The notes beneath the pieces were generated by a model. That model was not told the origin of the DNA. It did no database searches and saw only the letters and a list, made by a program, of their open reading frames with translations. Below are positions 5,448 through 5,504 of a stretch of 5,504 bases of DNA, piece by piece. Within the stretch, counting starts at the first letter, position 1. Each line of letters begins with the position of its first letter. A program made the translations under genes and the position numbers. This DNA comes from an uncultured Acetobacteraceae bacterium (GTDB lineage Bacteria; Pseudomonadota; Alphaproteobacteria; Acetobacterales; Acetobacteraceae). Location: assembly GCA_903839965.1 (NCBI GenBank), contig CAIMEK010000045.1, positions 1-5,504 on the forward strand, read 5' to 3'.

Positions 5448-5504
5448 CTAGTTCAGGTAGTACTTCTTGGCTTCGCCGCGATATATGCCGCTGTCGCTGT
5501 AGCC
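5448..5504 (-). CDS. C-terminal end of an upstream gene with a tyrosine-rich tail (partial)
   Basis: The last 18 codons and TAG stop of a gene entering from beyond the window end read GYSDSGIYRGEAKKYYLN. Most codons end in G or C, as in neighbouring genes, which supports real coding. Four of the 18 residues are tyrosines, with a YY pair near the end. A tyrosine-cluster tail just upstream of a flippase gene is reminiscent of bacterial tyrosine kinases of polysaccharide export (Wzc/ExoP/EpsB type), whose C-terminal tyrosines are autophosphorylated. This is only a suggestion: no kinase domain is visible here, and the tail could belong to another protein such as a glycosyltransferase. The stop lies 42 nt before the flippase ATG, consistent with one operon. 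Confidence 0.55.
   Translation of the reverse strand, partial: GYSDSGIYRGEAKKYYLN

Noticed and set aside
1..5504. tRNA, rRNA, CRISPR array, prophage att site, riboswitch
   Set aside because: I read both strands for cloverleaf-like stems, regularly spaced repeats and known leader motifs and saw none that could be supported.

Overview
The window is GC-rich DNA (well over 60% G+C across the coding parts) with strong G/C third-position bias, as in a proteobacterial chromosome. The protein styles (a LysR regulator of the 'WDDLRFFLAIARSGS' type, a Wzx-like flippase, an O-antigen ligase/polymerase-like protein, and IS630- and IS1182-like transposase remnants) would fit a gamma- or betaproteobacterium, perhaps of the Xanthomonadales. 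That placement is inference from family resemblance and codon usage; no marker gene is present.

Layout. (1) Positions 1-267 hold two transposase C-terminal pieces on the + strand. The first is an IS630-type end with the catalytic-glutamate motif, stopping at 184-186. Directly behind it, in the same frame, is a 27-codon piece resembling the C-terminus of another DDE transposase family. (2) Positions 268-690 have no recognisable gene. Base composition drops to about 44% G+C at 561-660, just before the next gene. (3) A complete LysR-family regulator lies at 691-1662 (+). (4) A 40-bp gap between convergent stop codons contains a GC-rich hairpin. (5) From 5504 down to 1703 everything reads on the minus strand and looks like the 3' end of a surface- or exopolysaccharide operon. 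In transcription order it holds the last 18 codons of an unidentified gene with a tyrosine-rich tail, a Wzx-type flippase, a membrane di-iron fatty acid hydroxylase/sterol desaturase, and a Wzy/WaaL-type polymerase or ligase that overlaps the hydroxylase stop by one base (TGATG).

How the genes fit together. The flippase would move a lipid-linked glycan across the inner membrane, and the terminal gene would polymerise it or transfer it on the periplasmic side. The unusual member is the hydroxylase between them, tied to the polymerase/ligase by stop-start overlap. It suggests that oxidation of a lipid or lipid carrier belongs to the same pathway. The LysR gene points towards the operon end and is not part of it. 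The IS debris beyond it suggests the cluster sits at a rearranged boundary.

No RNA gene, CRISPR array, origin or attachment site was recognised.
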